From Spartobacteria bacterium (GTDB lineage: Bacteria > Verrucomicrobiota > Verrucomicrobiia > Chthoniobacterales > UBA10450): a stretch of 64,000 nt of DNA. The notes under the pieces are model-generated. The model was not told the origin of the DNA. It saw nothing but the letters and a program-made list of their open reading frames with translations, and ran no database searches. Of this stretch, positions 8,801-17,210 are shown piece by piece (within the stretch, counting starts at the first letter, position 1; each line of letters opens with the position of its first letter). The stretch spans positions 496,219-560,218 of the forward strand of contig PLCN01000002.1 in assembly GCA_003134785.1 (NCBI GenBank), written 5' to 3'. The translations under genes were made by a program, and so were the position numbers.

Positions 8801-10428
8801 GCACACCGCATACGTACATGGGCGATGGGTTTACCAACAATACGTTGCCAGTTGGCACGACCCAATTTCAGATCACGTCCTTGACCATGTATATGGTCTC
8901 CAACACCGCCGTGTCGTACAACGATGTGGTGGCTCGGATTCAATTCTGGAACACTTATAACGGGAGCACGACTCCCGTCTTCAGTAGTGCAGCCGGTGGA
9001 CTGGTGACGGTTGATCTCGGGCCGATTACCACCGCGGCGAATAATATTTATACCATCAACGTCACGCTCAACACTCCGATCACGTTGCTCGGCGGTCCTG
9101 GGACTAACTGGGGTTTTGCCCAGAATTTCCAAGGTGACACGGGCAGTGGGCTGGCTGATACGACCGACCTGACCTCGCTGATCACGTCGAATACGGCCGG
9201 GACCTACGCGGCGGGACAGATCACCACGGGGACCTCACCGGTGTTTGGCTATTATCGCAACGCGAGCGGCGAGACCGACTTCAATTTCGCCTCGACTGAT
9301 GCGCGCTCGCTGACGGGCCTCAATGGGCAAGGAATTGGGATCATCATCGTCGGCAATGTGGTAGGAGGAGGTCCTACGCCAACGCCAACGGCAACGCCTG
9401 CAACGACAGCTACACCTACAGTTACGCCGACCGTTGCACCGACAGCTACACCGACCGCCACGCCGACTGTTGCACCAACCGCAACTCCGACGGCGACTCC
9501 GATACCGACCCCATTACCAACAGCTACGCCGACTGTTGCACCTACCGCTACACCGACAGTTGCACCTACGGCTACTCCTACAGCTACGCCAACTGCTGCA
9601 CCTACAGCCACACCCACACCAACTCCGACCCCAACGGGGCAGACGGTGAACCTCTCTACTCGAGTGCGGGTCCTGACTGGGGATAGCATTGGCATCGGCG
9701 GCTTTATCATCACGGGCAGCGCGCCCAAGCATGTGATTATCCGTGCCATTGGTCCGTCCTTGACGCAGTTCGGGTTTACGGCCGCTGAGGTGCTGCCTGA
9801 TCCGACGCTGGAATTGCACGGTCCGGGAGCGTTCGTCACCCAGAAGAACAATAACTGGAGAGACACGCAGGAAGCGCAAATCCAGGCCGATGGCGTTCCG
9901 CCCACGAATGATCTCGAGTCCGCCATCGACGCGACGTTGGCTCCGGGTAATTATACGGCACTAATTGCGGACAAGAATGGGGCCTCAGGTGTCGGCGTGG
10001 TGGAGGTGTACGACCTGGATACGGCAGCTGACTCGAAGCTGGCGAACATCAGCACGCGGGCCTTCGTCGGCACGGGTGGGAACGTGATGATCGCGGGCTT
10101 TATTCTCGGGAGCGGCGCGGGCAATGACAGAGTGGTGGTGCGCGGCCTTGGTCCCAGCCTGGCTGACTTCGGAATAGCTAACACTCTGGCCGATCCCACG
10201 CTGGAACTGCGTGACGGTAATGGAACGCTGGTGCGCTCGGATGACGACTGGCAGGATGATCCAACGCAAGCTGCCACCATCACCGCCGCCGGCCTCGCGC
10301 CTTCCAATACGAAGGAGTCGGCCATAGCCGAAACACTCGCGCCGGGAATGTATACCGCGATCCTTGCCGGAAAGAACAACACGACCGGGGTTGGCTTGGT
10401 GGAAGTCTACGACCGCGGCGGACCTTAG
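5839..10428 (+). CDS. Giant secreted beta-propeller protein with Thr/Pro linkers
   Basis: 1529 aa, exported (hydrophobic signal sequence within residues 1-30). Residues about 120-890 hold sialidase/BNR-type propeller repeats, with Asp-box-like motifs [27 protein letters not shown] and [10 protein letters not shown] Thr/Pro/Ala linker (about 900-970) leads to a beta-rich domain (970-1178) resembling carbohydrate-binding or choice-of-anchor modules, then a second linker (1178-1268). Two related C-terminal modules follow (about 1270-1400 and 1400-1529; [12 protein letters not shown]... and [12 protein letters not shown]...), each with a RxxGPSL motif. The C-terminal pair also ends the protein at 10746-14858. 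Propellers of this type bind or process extracellular polymers; no catalytic residues can be assigned. Surface adhesion or polymer binding is the likely role. Confidence 0.85.
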   Translation: MPRIKITALVALCLTSAFLLVLSFRLPASGQWQPVSSSLDPQDNMDPDLPSKPFLRDRINKEEYMRLRDEYIAGLRGLDLNRPFDPTLRSRAIEQLQEQQSALLSAAANGIFQPASLTSWTELGPFALPNGQTQQFPATTSVSGRATMVVVDPTNSNKVYLGTAQGGVWRSTDGGTTWKAIFDSAQSLSIGALALAPSDPTKLYVGTGEPDNSADSYFGVGVYRIDNADTTADLVGPINPLITTGTTTALTYNCFSGRGISKIVVSETDSATIFVSTAAGVAGAGGNALSNTVPPLALRGVFRSTNATSAAAAVTFSKLIVNTDGSLDNPGTGNTSIFDMVLEPGNSNNLLVTTSGSSTGGVIMRSTNALGATPTFTQTLFPGFNGLVMHLAINKVGAVVTAYVASNEPSSVTACSSVGQAGRLRKSIDGGATWSAPLAAAEGYCGGQCVYDSPVGVDPTDATIVYLGGNARGTCSDVLKKSTDGGTTFTRDDTGLHADSHYLFFDPLTTPHTVWFVNDGGVWKRPDAAAGTAWVTQNNPLGTIQFVSLAVHPTDQFFTIGGTQDNGTEAQQVSSGNWVSAESGDGGFALIDQSATDTTNVTMYHTFFNQTNNLIGFDRTNLGSCLTVKDSWEFRGFGNTPSASPSCDGTAFAATNGINGADTVLFYAPMALGPGTPNTFYFGTNKLYRSTDRGDTMAIVSQDPLIAGVAVSAIGISPQDDNVRIVGMRNGKVFATTTGSTTLTDTAFPFPTNATASTTNRHVSRAVIDPTNSNTAYVTLAYYTNPSTSGQIWQTTNLNSATPTWTSIGNTGTGLPNIPVNGFAVDASDPTHPGVSVLYAGTDIGVYASTDSGASWVPFGTGLPRSAVFDMAIQPSSRLLRVATHGRGAWEIELPPGLATPTPTPTPTATPTATPTATPTAAPTATPTATPTAAPTGTPTPTPTIGPTGTPTATPTATPVATPTPTPGPTTVLLDTFTDADSFNATSSTPHTYMGDGFTNNTLPVGTTQFQITSLTMYMVSNTAVSYNDVVARIQFWNTYNGSTTPVFSSAAGGLVTVDLGPITTAANNIYTINVTLNTPITLLGGPGTNWGFAQNFQGDTGSGLADTTDLTSLITSNTAGTYAAGQITTGTSPVFGYYRNASGETDFNFASTDARSLTGLNGQGIGIIIVGNVVGGGPTPTPTATPATTATPTVTPTVAPTATPTATPTVAPTATPTATPIPTPLPTATPTVAPTATPTVAPTATPTATPTAAPTATPTPTPTPTGQTVNLSTRVRVLTGDSIGIGGFIITGSAPKHVIIRAIGPSLTQFGFTAAEVLPDPTLELHGPGAFVTQKNNNWRDTQEAQIQADGVPPTNDLESAIDATLAPGNYTALIADKNGASGVGVVEVYDLDTAADSKLANISTRAFVGTGGNVMIAGFILGSGAGNDRVVVRGLGPSLADFGIANTLADPTLELRDGNGTLVRSDDDWQDDPTQAATITAAGLAPSNTKESAIAETLAPGMYTAILAGKNNTTGVGLVEVYDRGGP
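8536..8750 (+). repeat. Low-complexity Thr/Pro/Ala linker-coding tandem repeat
   Basis: Degenerate tandem repeat of 6-nt units of the form ACNCCN, encoding [11 protein letters not shown]-like sequence, inside the giant gene. It separates the propeller from the following beta domain. The opposite strand reads as a Gly/Val-rich open frame, which is an artefact. Confidence 0.85.
9373..9640 (+). repeat. Second Thr/Pro/Ala/Val linker-coding tandem repeat
   Basis: Like the first linker but longer, and mixed with GTTGCACC units ([10 protein letters not shown]). It joins the middle beta domain to the C-terminal module pair. Such tracts are prone to length change by slippage. Confidence 0.85.
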
Positions 10429-10745
10429 CCTAACGAGAGATCATTTTCCTTCCGTTCACGCGCTCTTCCTATCCTCCTCACTGAGGGCTGGCGAGTGAAG
10501 TAAAGGCGACCGGCAAGCGAAGACTAGAACCGGGTCATTATTGGCCTAACGAATCGCGGCGTTCAGCATTTACAGGTCGATTCGTTAATATTACAGTTTA
10601 GTAATCTAAAGTGTCCTGGAAGCACCTGATAACATTACATTTTAGTCATTATGCAAGAAAAGTGTTGCCACACATTCTGTGACTGCGTAAAAAAACATCC
10701 CTTCACCGTCGTGGATTAAATTAAGAAACAATTAGAAGCCATCCT
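10429..10745. other. 317-bp intergenic region between the two giant genes
   Basis: No gene seen. The first 120 nt are GC-rich and contain two copies of the 9-mer GCCTAACGA (10428-10436, overlapping the previous stop codon, and 10544-10552). The second half is AT-rich and holds the regulatory repeats listed at 10590-10673. No convincing intrinsic terminator follows the upstream gene. Confidence 0.6.
10590..10673 (+). promoter_or_regulatory. Putative control region of the second giant gene, with direct repeats
   Basis: Contains two direct repeats, ATTACAGTTTAGTAAT (10590-10605) and ATTACATTTTAGTCAT (10634-10649), 44 nt apart, or about four helical turns. The second begins the 40-nt block shared with 5689-5728 upstream of the other giant gene. 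The block ends 72 nt before ATG 10746. The spacing suggests cooperative binding by one regulator (inference). Confidence 0.45.
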
Positions 10746-13700
10746 ATGTCTCGTCATCTAAGAAAACTGTTCCCGTTCACTATCCTGATCCTGCTCGTGG
10801 TTGCTGTGCTTACCTTACGCGGTCAGGCGCAACAGCCGAAAAAGGCAAATGACAGCGGCACTGGTATGGTCAAACAACCTGAGGCCGCCGGTCCGATCGT
10901 GCGAGTTGCCGAGCATTTCGCGATCTCTGAAGCGATCCGCGATCTTCCTGACGCAGCGACTGCTACCGATGAGTCGCTGACCAGCAAGGAGGGCAAAGAA
11001 AAGAACGAATTGAACGTGGCCCGGGTGAAAAGTGCAACGGAAGAGGCGCTGACCAGGCCGTCGGTTGATGGTGCACTGCAAGGTCGGAGGCAAATTTTTT
11101 CCAGCGCACCGGGAGCGCCCTTGGCCAATTTTGACGGGTTGGCGGATGTTGATAACGCTGCGTTGGTCGCACCATCAGATGAGAACCTCGCCGTGGGTCC
11201 CAACGATGTCGTGCAAATCGTGAACGATGCGTTTCGGGTCTATAGTAAGACCGGCACACCCAAAATTGCGGCCAAGCTAATCAGCGGTCTATTCAAAAAC
11301 CTTGGCGGAGTCTGCGCGAGTTTTGATCGGGGCGATCCCATTGTTCAGCACGATCGGATGGCGGACCGCTGGGTCATCAGTCAGTTTAACTTTGCCAGCC
11401 AAACCGCCGCTCCGTTTCACCAGTGCATTGCCGTGTCGCAGACGCCCGATCCGACAGGGGCTTATTATTCCTATGACTTTATTACTGTGGGTAACAACTT
11501 TCCGGATTATCCGAAGGTCGCCACCTGGCCCGACGGCTATTACATGACCGTCAATCAGTTCGCGGCGCCTGCTCTGAGCTTCAATGGCGCCGGTATGTAT
11601 GCCTTTGACCGTCAGAAAATGTTGGTGGGCGATCCTTCGGCCTCATTCGTCTACTTTAACCTTGATCTTGCTTCGCATCCTGAAGGCATTTTCGCCATGC
11701 AACCTTCCGACCTGGACGGGTTCCAACTTCCGGCTGCCGGGTCACCGAACGTTTTCTCTTACCTAAACTCCGATGAAGAAGAGAGTCCTCCGTTCAACGT
11801 AGACGGGGTGAGGCTTTTCAATTTTCACGCCGACTTCATCAACCCGGGCAACTCAACGTTTACGGAACGAACGGAGAGTCCGCTCCACACGGCGAACTTC
11901 GACCCTCTTTCTCCAGAAGAAATCACTGGCACAAGGGCCGACATCAAGCAGCCGCCTCCGGCTGCCAACGCCGACGCGCTGGATTGCATCTCCTACCATT
12001 TGATGTACCGCCTGCAGTATCGCAAAGTAGGCGTGAACGAAAATCTCGTTTTCGCCTTCCCGGTGAACGTGAGCGGTGTGAATCCTAATACGATCGCCAA
12101 CTATCAGGCGGGCGTGCGTTATACCCAACTTAGAAAGACCAGTCCGGGTGGGGTCTACACCTTGTTTGACAACGCTACCTTCTCGCCTGATGCCGGAAAT
12201 CCCGCTACGGGGTTGAATCGCTGGCTGCCGAGCGCGGCCATCGACGTCCAGGGAAACCTTGCGGTCAGTTACAGCACCTCCAGCACGACTGTCTTCGCGT
12301 CGATTGCGTACGCGGGCAGAGACTTCAATGCGGCAGGCTTCCCAACTGCCGGGTTGACTGGAGAGCAAACCCTCTTTTCGGGCACGGGTCCGCAACTGGG
12401 AAGTGGAAACCGCTGGGGCGATTACCAATCGCTCCAGGTTGATCCCACGGACGATTGTACCTTCTGGACCACCAATCAATATTACAACGTTCCGGCGGGT
12501 AGCTCGTTTAACTGGCGGACAAGAATCGGTTCGTTCAAGTTTCCTGCTTGCACGGCGCCGACACAGGGAACCCTCAGCGGGACTGTTACCGCCTGCGATT
12601 CGGGCGCACCGATAGCGGGGGCCATGGTTCAGGTCTCCAATGGGTTCTCCACTGCCACATTGCCAGATGGCACGTACTCCGTTAAGCTTCCGCCTGGGTC
12701 GTATACCGTTACGATTTCGGACCCTTCGCGCTCCTGCACGAGCTCTTCCATACTTACAACCACTATCACCAATGCCGCCACGGCCACGCTTAATGCGTGT
12801 CTGAACGGGACGGCCCACCCTGTTATTGATAACAGCGACCCGACATCGGTTACAATCTCAGGAGGCAACGGGAATGGCATCATCGACCCGGATGAATGCA
12901 ACAGCCTCATCGTAAAGCTTCAGAATATCGGATGCGCACCAGCTCGAAACGTCACGTCAGTTTTGACTACCTCGACGCCTAACGTTACTATCTTTCAACC
13001 AAATTCCGGCTATTCAAATATTGCGATAAATGGAAATGGGAGCGATACCACGCCATTTAAGGTCAGTACCTCAGCCGGTTTCGTGTGCGGCACGACCCTC
13101 AACTTCACGTTGACGACGTCGTTCGTAGGCGGGAGCACGGTAAGTACTTTCAGTCTGCCCAGTTGCACCGAGACTCAGCCGACTGTGACGCAGAGCGCCG
13201 CGGTTACTCCTGCTACGGACCCACACAGTCCCTCCGGTCGCACCGGACGCGATGGTGTCGTAAACGCTTGCAGTCCGACAAAGGCGTGTCCTGGACCCCT
13301 TGCTGGCAGCAGCAACAACCTGTATCATGAGCTTTTCTTCGTGAACAGCGGCCCGGCGCCAGCGTGCGCGACGGTCACGCTCACCGCGACTCGCGGCGAT
13401 CAATTGATTGGCTCCGCCTATCTCGGCACTTTTAACCCGGCTACTGCGGGCACATTCTGCACCAACTATCTCGGTGATCCAGGTGGCAGCGCTGCGGCGG
13501 GTAGTCCCACTGCCCCTGTCTCCTGGAAGGTTAATCTGGCGCCTGGGGCGACCCTGGATGTCGTTGTCATGGAGGTCACTGCGGGCACCATAACCACTCC
13601 CAACGCATATACCGTCACGGTATCGGGCCTTAGTGCAGTTCCTCTCGCTGGTGGCGGGGCCTGCGCTCCTGCGAGTCCGACTTTAACGACCCAGGCCTCA

Positions 13701-14858
13701 CCATCGGTAAGGCTCGGTAACAGCATTAGAGACACGGCTACCATCGCGGGTGGAAACAACCCCACGGGCACGATTACGTTCCAAGCTTTTGGACCGAACG
13801 ACGCGCCCTGTGGCTCAGCCGTTGCATTCACCTCGACCGTGTTTGTCAATGGCAACGGTAGTTACGATTCCGCGACGTTCACGCCGACGACGGGGGGCAC
13901 CTATCGATGGGTAGCGACCTACAGTGGGGATGGCGCGAATAGCGGAACAACGACCGCCTGCGGTGACGCAAACGAGACGGTGGTTGTGGATTCAAGCACG
14001 CCAACCCCAACGCCATCGCCAACCCCGTCGCCATCGCCAACCCCATCGCCATCGCCATCGCCAACGCCAACACCGGCATCGCAGACAGTGAACCTGTCGA
14101 CCCGGATGTTCGTGCAGACGGGAGATCAAGTCGGGATCGGTGGTTTCATCATCACTGGAACGGGAACCAAGCACGTCATCATACGGGCCATTGGACCTTC
14201 GCTGAGCCAGTTCGGCATCGACAATCCCCTGGCTGACCCCGTGCTACAACTACAGGGTAGCTCGATTGCGACGGTAACCAACGATAACTGGAGGGACTCG
14301 CAGGAGGCGCAGATCCAAGCCGACGGTATCCCGCCGACGAACGATCTGGAGTCAGCGATCGATGCGAACCTGGCCCCGGGCAATTATACAGCCACGGTTA
14401 GCGGCAAGGATGGCGGCACTGGAGTTGCGCTAATCGAAGTTTATGATCTCGACACGGCTGCCACCTCAAAGCTGGCGAATCTGAGCACACGGGCCTTTGT
14501 CAGCACTGGAGGCAACATCGTCATTGCGGGCTTCGTCCTGGGCAACAATAACGGGGATGACCGAGTGGTGGTTCGGGGCCTCGGCCCAAGCCTGGCCGCC
14601 TCCGGCGTGGGGAATGTGCTGGCTGATCCGACGCTCCAGTTGCGTGATAGTAACGGTACCACCCTCTTCACCGATGACGACTGGATGGACAATGCAGCGC
14701 AAGCGCAGGAACTCACGGCCGACGGTCTGGCGCCCAACAACGCGAAGGAAGCTGCCATAGCGGCAACGCTGCCGCCGGGGGCTTACACGGCGTTGCTCTC
14801 GGGAGTGAATAACACCACCGGCAATGGTCTGGTGGAGATATACGACCTCGGGCCATAG
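10746..14858 (+). CDS. Giant secreted multidomain surface protein
   Basis: 1370 aa with an N-terminal signal sequence (residues 1-29). The region about 110-610 is an unrecognised, probably beta-rich domain that includes NGAGMYAFDRQ and VDPTDDCTFWTTNQYY. A carboxypeptidase-regulatory-like fold follows (about 615-690, AGAMVQVSNG and PDGTYSVKLPPG), then a CARDB-like region (690-800, GNGIIDPDECN), a beta domain similar to convertase-type modules (800-965) and an Ig-like repeat (980-1080). A Ser/Pro/Thr linker (about 1085-1110) leads to the same pair of C-terminal modules as in the protein at 5839-10428. The shared C-terminus suggests common surface attachment or sorting. Function unknown. Confidence 0.85.
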   Translation: MSRHLRKLFPFTILILLVVAVLTLRGQAQQPKKANDSGTGMVKQPEAAGPIVRVAEHFAISEAIRDLPDAATATDESLTSKEGKEKNELNVARVKSATEEALTRPSVDGALQGRRQIFSSAPGAPLANFDGLADVDNAALVAPSDENLAVGPNDVVQIVNDAFRVYSKTGTPKIAAKLISGLFKNLGGVCASFDRGDPIVQHDRMADRWVISQFNFASQTAAPFHQCIAVSQTPDPTGAYYSYDFITVGNNFPDYPKVATWPDGYYMTVNQFAAPALSFNGAGMYAFDRQKMLVGDPSASFVYFNLDLASHPEGIFAMQPSDLDGFQLPAAGSPNVFSYLNSDEEESPPFNVDGVRLFNFHADFINPGNSTFTERTESPLHTANFDPLSPEEITGTRADIKQPPPAANADALDCISYHLMYRLQYRKVGVNENLVFAFPVNVSGVNPNTIANYQAGVRYTQLRKTSPGGVYTLFDNATFSPDAGNPATGLNRWLPSAAIDVQGNLAVSYSTSSTTVFASIAYAGRDFNAAGFPTAGLTGEQTLFSGTGPQLGSGNRWGDYQSLQVDPTDDCTFWTTNQYYNVPAGSSFNWRTRIGSFKFPACTAPTQGTLSGTVTACDSGAPIAGAMVQVSNGFSTATLPDGTYSVKLPPGSYTVTISDPSRSCTSSSILTTTITNAATATLNACLNGTAHPVIDNSDPTSVTISGGNGNGIIDPDECNSLIVKLQNIGCAPARNVTSVLTTSTPNVTIFQPNSGYSNIAINGNGSDTTPFKVSTSAGFVCGTTLNFTLTTSFVGGSTVSTFSLPSCTETQPTVTQSAAVTPATDPHSPSGRTGRDGVVNACSPTKACPGPLAGSSNNLYHELFFVNSGPAPACATVTLTATRGDQLIGSAYLGTFNPATAGTFCTNYLGDPGGSAAAGSPTAPVSWKVNLAPGATLDVVVMEVTAGTITTPNAYTVTVSGLSAVPLAGGGACAPASPTLTTQASPSVRLGNSIRDTATIAGGNNPTGTITFQAFGPNDAPCGSAVAFTSTVFVNGNGSYDSATFTPTTGGTYRWVATYSGDGANSGTTTACGDANETVVVDSSTPTPTPSPTPSPSPTPSPSPSPTPTPASQTVNLSTRMFVQTGDQVGIGGFIITGTGTKHVIIRAIGPSLSQFGIDNPLADPVLQLQGSSIATVTNDNWRDSQEAQIQADGIPPTNDLESAIDANLAPGNYTATVSGKDGGTGVALIEVYDLDTAATSKLANLSTRAFVSTGGNIVIAGFVLGNNNGDDRVVVRGLGPSLAASGVGNVLADPTLQLRDSNGTTLFTDDDWMDNAAQAQELTADGLAPNNAKEAAIAATLPPGAYTALLSGVNNTTGNGLVEIYDLGP
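13999..14076 (+). repeat. Ser/Pro/Thr linker-coding tandem repeat
   Basis: Runs of CCATCGCCAACC-type units encoding PTPSPTPSPSP. It joins the Ig-like module to the C-terminal pair, and its unit composition differs from the Thr/Ala linkers in the other giant gene. Confidence 0.8.
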
Positions 14859-14884
14859 CCGGGAATTCCTCATTCTGTTCCGCG

Positions 14885-14914
14885 GCGTGTTCGCCCTTAA
14901 ACGGGCGAACACGC
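14885..14914 (+). terminator. Strong hairpin after the second giant gene
   Basis: A perfect 12-bp stem GCGTGTTCGCCC / GGGCGAACACGC around a TTAAAC loop, 26 nt after the stop codon. It is extended by further imperfect pairing out to GAATTC on both sides (14863-14929). No T-tract follows, so it may act with Rho or as a 3'-end stabiliser. Confidence 0.6.
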
Positions 14915-15136
14915 GCGGCGGACGGAATTCACCCCGGGAACTATCTTCCAACGGGCTTTAGTTATTTTCTGCATAACGAGCCGGTATTTGTCGGCGTAAC
15001 TCCCGGAATCGCGGAAGGGCCTGTTCGACCTGATCCCGGAGCAGAGAGTCTAAGCCAAGGGTTACCGCGCTCCCATCACAGAAGCGGCACAGGAAGCTTC
15101 AGAAAACGGTTCCCCTCGCGTTTTGGCCCGGCGAGG

Positions 15137-15652
15137 CTACTGCTTGGATGGCTCGTCTTTTTCTTTCGGCTTCTCTTTCTCTACGTCTTCTCGCGTTTGA
15201 GCGACGAGACGCCACCGTCCCGCGTTCTTCGTCCAGAGGCGGCGAATATGAAGCCATTGTTCCTCCTGCTCCGTGTCAGTCACCAGGGCAGGAGGGTTTC
15301 GGGAGAGACCTTCGACCGTGACCAGGTCACGCCTCTGAGTGACCTTTTGTTGCCGCTCGATCGGATAGGAAATCAAGGTTCCGGCCTGGGACCTCGCAAG
15401 CGTCCCTTTCTTGCTAATGGCGCTGTCGCTTCCTTCCCGCGAGTCCGCGTAGTAGTCTGCTAGAACTCGATCCAGCGTGCCAGCATCGCGTGCCTTAATA
15501 GCCTCGGCGAACTGGCGTTCCATCTTGAGAATCTCGTGGACGATTTTCGGATCGACCTCCGCTTCCGTGTTCGACGGTTTCTCTTTCGCCGGAATAGTCG
15601 CCGGACAGCAGGCCGCAAACATAAATAATAGGAACGTTAATGATTTAATCAT
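15137..15652 (-). CDS. Exported DUF4440/NTF2-like protein
   Basis: 171 aa with an N-terminal signal peptide that could be of lipoprotein type (FMFAACCPA). The mature part matches the DUF4440/SnoaL-like NTF2 fold: a helix with MERQFAEAIKARDAGTLDRVLADYY, then a beta-rich half ending in GRWRLVAQ. Such folds often form small-ligand pockets; no catalytic role can be assigned. The C-terminus is a charged Lys/Glu tail. It is transcribed toward the giant gene and is probably independent of it. Confidence 0.7.
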   Translation of the reverse strand: MIKSLTFLLFMFAACCPATIPAKEKPSNTEAEVDPKIVHEILKMERQFAEAIKARDAGTLDRVLADYYADSREGSDSAISKKGTLARSQAGTLISYPIERQQKVTQRRDLVTVEGLSRNPPALVTDTEQEEQWLHIRRLWTKNAGRWRLVAQTREDVEKEKPKEKDEPSKQ

Positions 15653-15756
15653 TTGGACAAACTAACAAACACGCGCCGCGGTAAGACCGCTTGAGTGGGG
15701 GCGGAGGGTCCGCAAAATAGTCCATGGTTGGCGTGATGAATCTACACAGTGTCGTT

Positions 15757-16161
15757 TCACCGCATTCCACTGTCGCACTCCCATCGAACTTTCTGCATCT
15801 TGCCGGCGACGACCTCAACTTGAAAAGGTCCGTACATGCCAACTCCGCGTTTGGCGCCCTTGGCAGACACGCTGTAACGGCCGGGCGGCAACAAAATCTG
15901 GAAGCGGCCGTGATCATCGGTGCTAAACCCCCCGACTATCTTGTCTTCAGCGGAGACGACAAAAGCGGTGCTCGCCACCGGTCTTGAATCATCCTCACCT
16001 TGTCTTATTGGGCCGCCGTGACTTGGGCTCATCATGATCAAACCTTCAATTCCCGTTTGCGTGACGGGAGCGGGTGATGGTTGTGCCTGCGCCATGACGA
16101 GCGGGAAGCTTAGGGTAAAGAGCAGCAGAGAGGCGACGAGAGTTACTGCTAGCTTTGCCAT
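15757..16161 (-). CDS. Exported carboxypeptidase-regulatory-like domain protein
   Basis: 134 aa from ATG 16161, chosen because it begins an evident signal peptide (MAKLAVTLVASLLLFTLSFP, cleavage near AQA); a frame extension to 16269 would put 36 unlikely residues before it. The mature part contains a prealbumin-like beta sandwich with the DDHGRFQILLPPGRYSVSA signature (CarboxypepD_reg-like), common in exported proteins. It ends ECDSGMR. Function unknown; probably periplasmic or surface-exposed. Confidence 0.7.
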   Translation of the reverse strand: MAKLAVTLVASLLLFTLSFPLVMAQAQPSPAPVTQTGIEGLIMMSPSHGGPIRQGEDDSRPVASTAFVVSAEDKIVGGFSTDDHGRFQILLPPGRYSVSAKGAKRGVGMYGPFQVEVVAGKMQKVRWECDSGMR

Positions 16162-16287
16162 GGTTCTTTGCTGCGTGCACGCGGAGCGGCGAGGTGCGGC
16201 ATGGCACATCTTAATGGGGACAGCGTTTTGTGACAAGCGGATCGCTGGAGAGATCAAACGCGACGGCACGCTAGCTCGGCGTCCATC

Positions 16288-16953
16288 TCAATTCTTCGGT
16301 GTTTTTGATGGATCGAGCGCCGCATCGATATCGGCACGCAATCCTTGTTCGACGTCGGACTGGAGCTGTGCGCGCTTGCCGTTGACGAAGACGACAGGCG
16401 TCCGATCAATCCCGAGGGATTCTCCACGATCCCAATCGGCTTTGATCCGCTGCGCTATTTCGGCGGAGTCCAAGTCTTTCTTGAAACGGTCGACATCCAA
16501 TCCCAACCTTCCGGCAAAGACGCTGAAAACGGCGCGTGGATCGTCCGCCCGCGCCCACTGCGATCGACTGAGATAGAGGAGATCGTGCATCTCCCAGAAC
16601 CGCCCCTGCAAGCCCGCGGCTTCCGATGCCCGAGCCGCATCCGGCGCGCGGCGATGCTCGATCATCGGATGCTGGCGAAACGTCACGGCCAGGCGATCTC
16701 CGTAATCGTGCTCGAGATTCCGCAAAGCCGGCCAGAGCAGAAAGCAAGGCATGCATTCGAAATCGCCGAACTCTTCGAGCGCTACTGGAGCGGTCGCGAG
16801 GCCTCGAATGTGCGCAGGTTCGGCTCCGGGTTTCCCGTTCGCCGTGGTGCCGCGCACGATCGGCGGCTGGTGAAACCGAAAGAAAAGAACGCCCGATATG
16901 AGAGCCATGATGAAGACAGCGCCGATAACGGCGTAGGGTAGATAACGTCTCAT
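16288..16953 (-). CDS. Membrane-anchored DsbA-like thiol oxidoreductase
   Basis: 221 aa. An N-terminal membrane anchor (about residues 5-27) is followed by a periplasmic thioredoxin-like domain of the DsbA/thioredoxin_4 type. The redox motif C67-M-P-C70 follows FGDFE, and the TPVVFVNG segment carries the cis-Pro. A helical insertion (AARASEAAGLQGRFWEMHDLLY) is typical of the family. It probably forms or isomerises disulfides in exported proteins; the Cys-bearing exported proteins nearby are candidate substrates (inference). Confidence 0.88.
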   Translation of the reverse strand: MRRYLPYAVIGAVFIMALISGVLFFRFHQPPIVRGTTANGKPGAEPAHIRGLATAPVALEEFGDFECMPCFLLWPALRNLEHDYGDRLAVTFRQHPMIEHRRAPDAARASEAAGLQGRFWEMHDLLYLSRSQWARADDPRAVFSVFAGRLGLDVDRFKKDLDSAEIAQRIKADWDRGESLGIDRTPVVFVNGKRAQLQSDVEQGLRADIDAALDPSKTPKN

Positions 16954-17151
16954 ATATGTCCGTGTCAGACCGGGTAGAAATGCCGCGCGTACGACGCGAG
17001 GGTTATTTTCAGTGATTTGGCAGCGGTTGCAATAGTGTCACAGTGCTCGGCGGCTAGAATTTCCCATGCGGAACCCACGCGAATATTTCAACCATATCGC
17101 ACCGTCAAGGTTATAGAATGAGCCGATCCCCGCGGCAATTTCCCGCTCGGG

Positions 17152-17180
17152 TTGACGCAACACCCGGTCGCGACCATATT
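17152..17180 (+). promoter_or_regulatory. Candidate sigma-70-type promoter of typA
   Basis: TTGACG (17152-17157), a 17-nt spacer and CATATT (17175-17180), ending 30 nt before the typA ATG. Matches to consensus are 5/6 and 4/6. A Shine-Dalgarno GAGGA follows at about 17197. Confidence 0.45.
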
Positions 17181-17210
17181 CGCGCTCCTCAATTTCGAGG
17201 AACTCGTCCC

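Noticed and set aside
8536-9640. Possible CRISPR array in regularly repeated DNA
   Set aside because: The repeats are contiguous 6-nt codon units without unique spacers; they encode Thr/Pro linkers. No cas genes are in the window.
9252-9926. Minus-strand Gly/Val-repeat protein opposite the Thr/Pro linker
   Set aside because: The repeat pattern is the complement of the ACNCCN linker codons; not an independent gene.
11853-12818. 321-codon minus-strand open frame in the second giant gene
   Set aside because: Overlaps a continuous secreted-protein frame; Arg/Gly-rich and without features.
17118-17210. Upstream extension of typA to an earlier start
   Set aside because: A Shine-Dalgarno and the conserved family N-terminus both point to 17211; the extension contains a candidate promoter.
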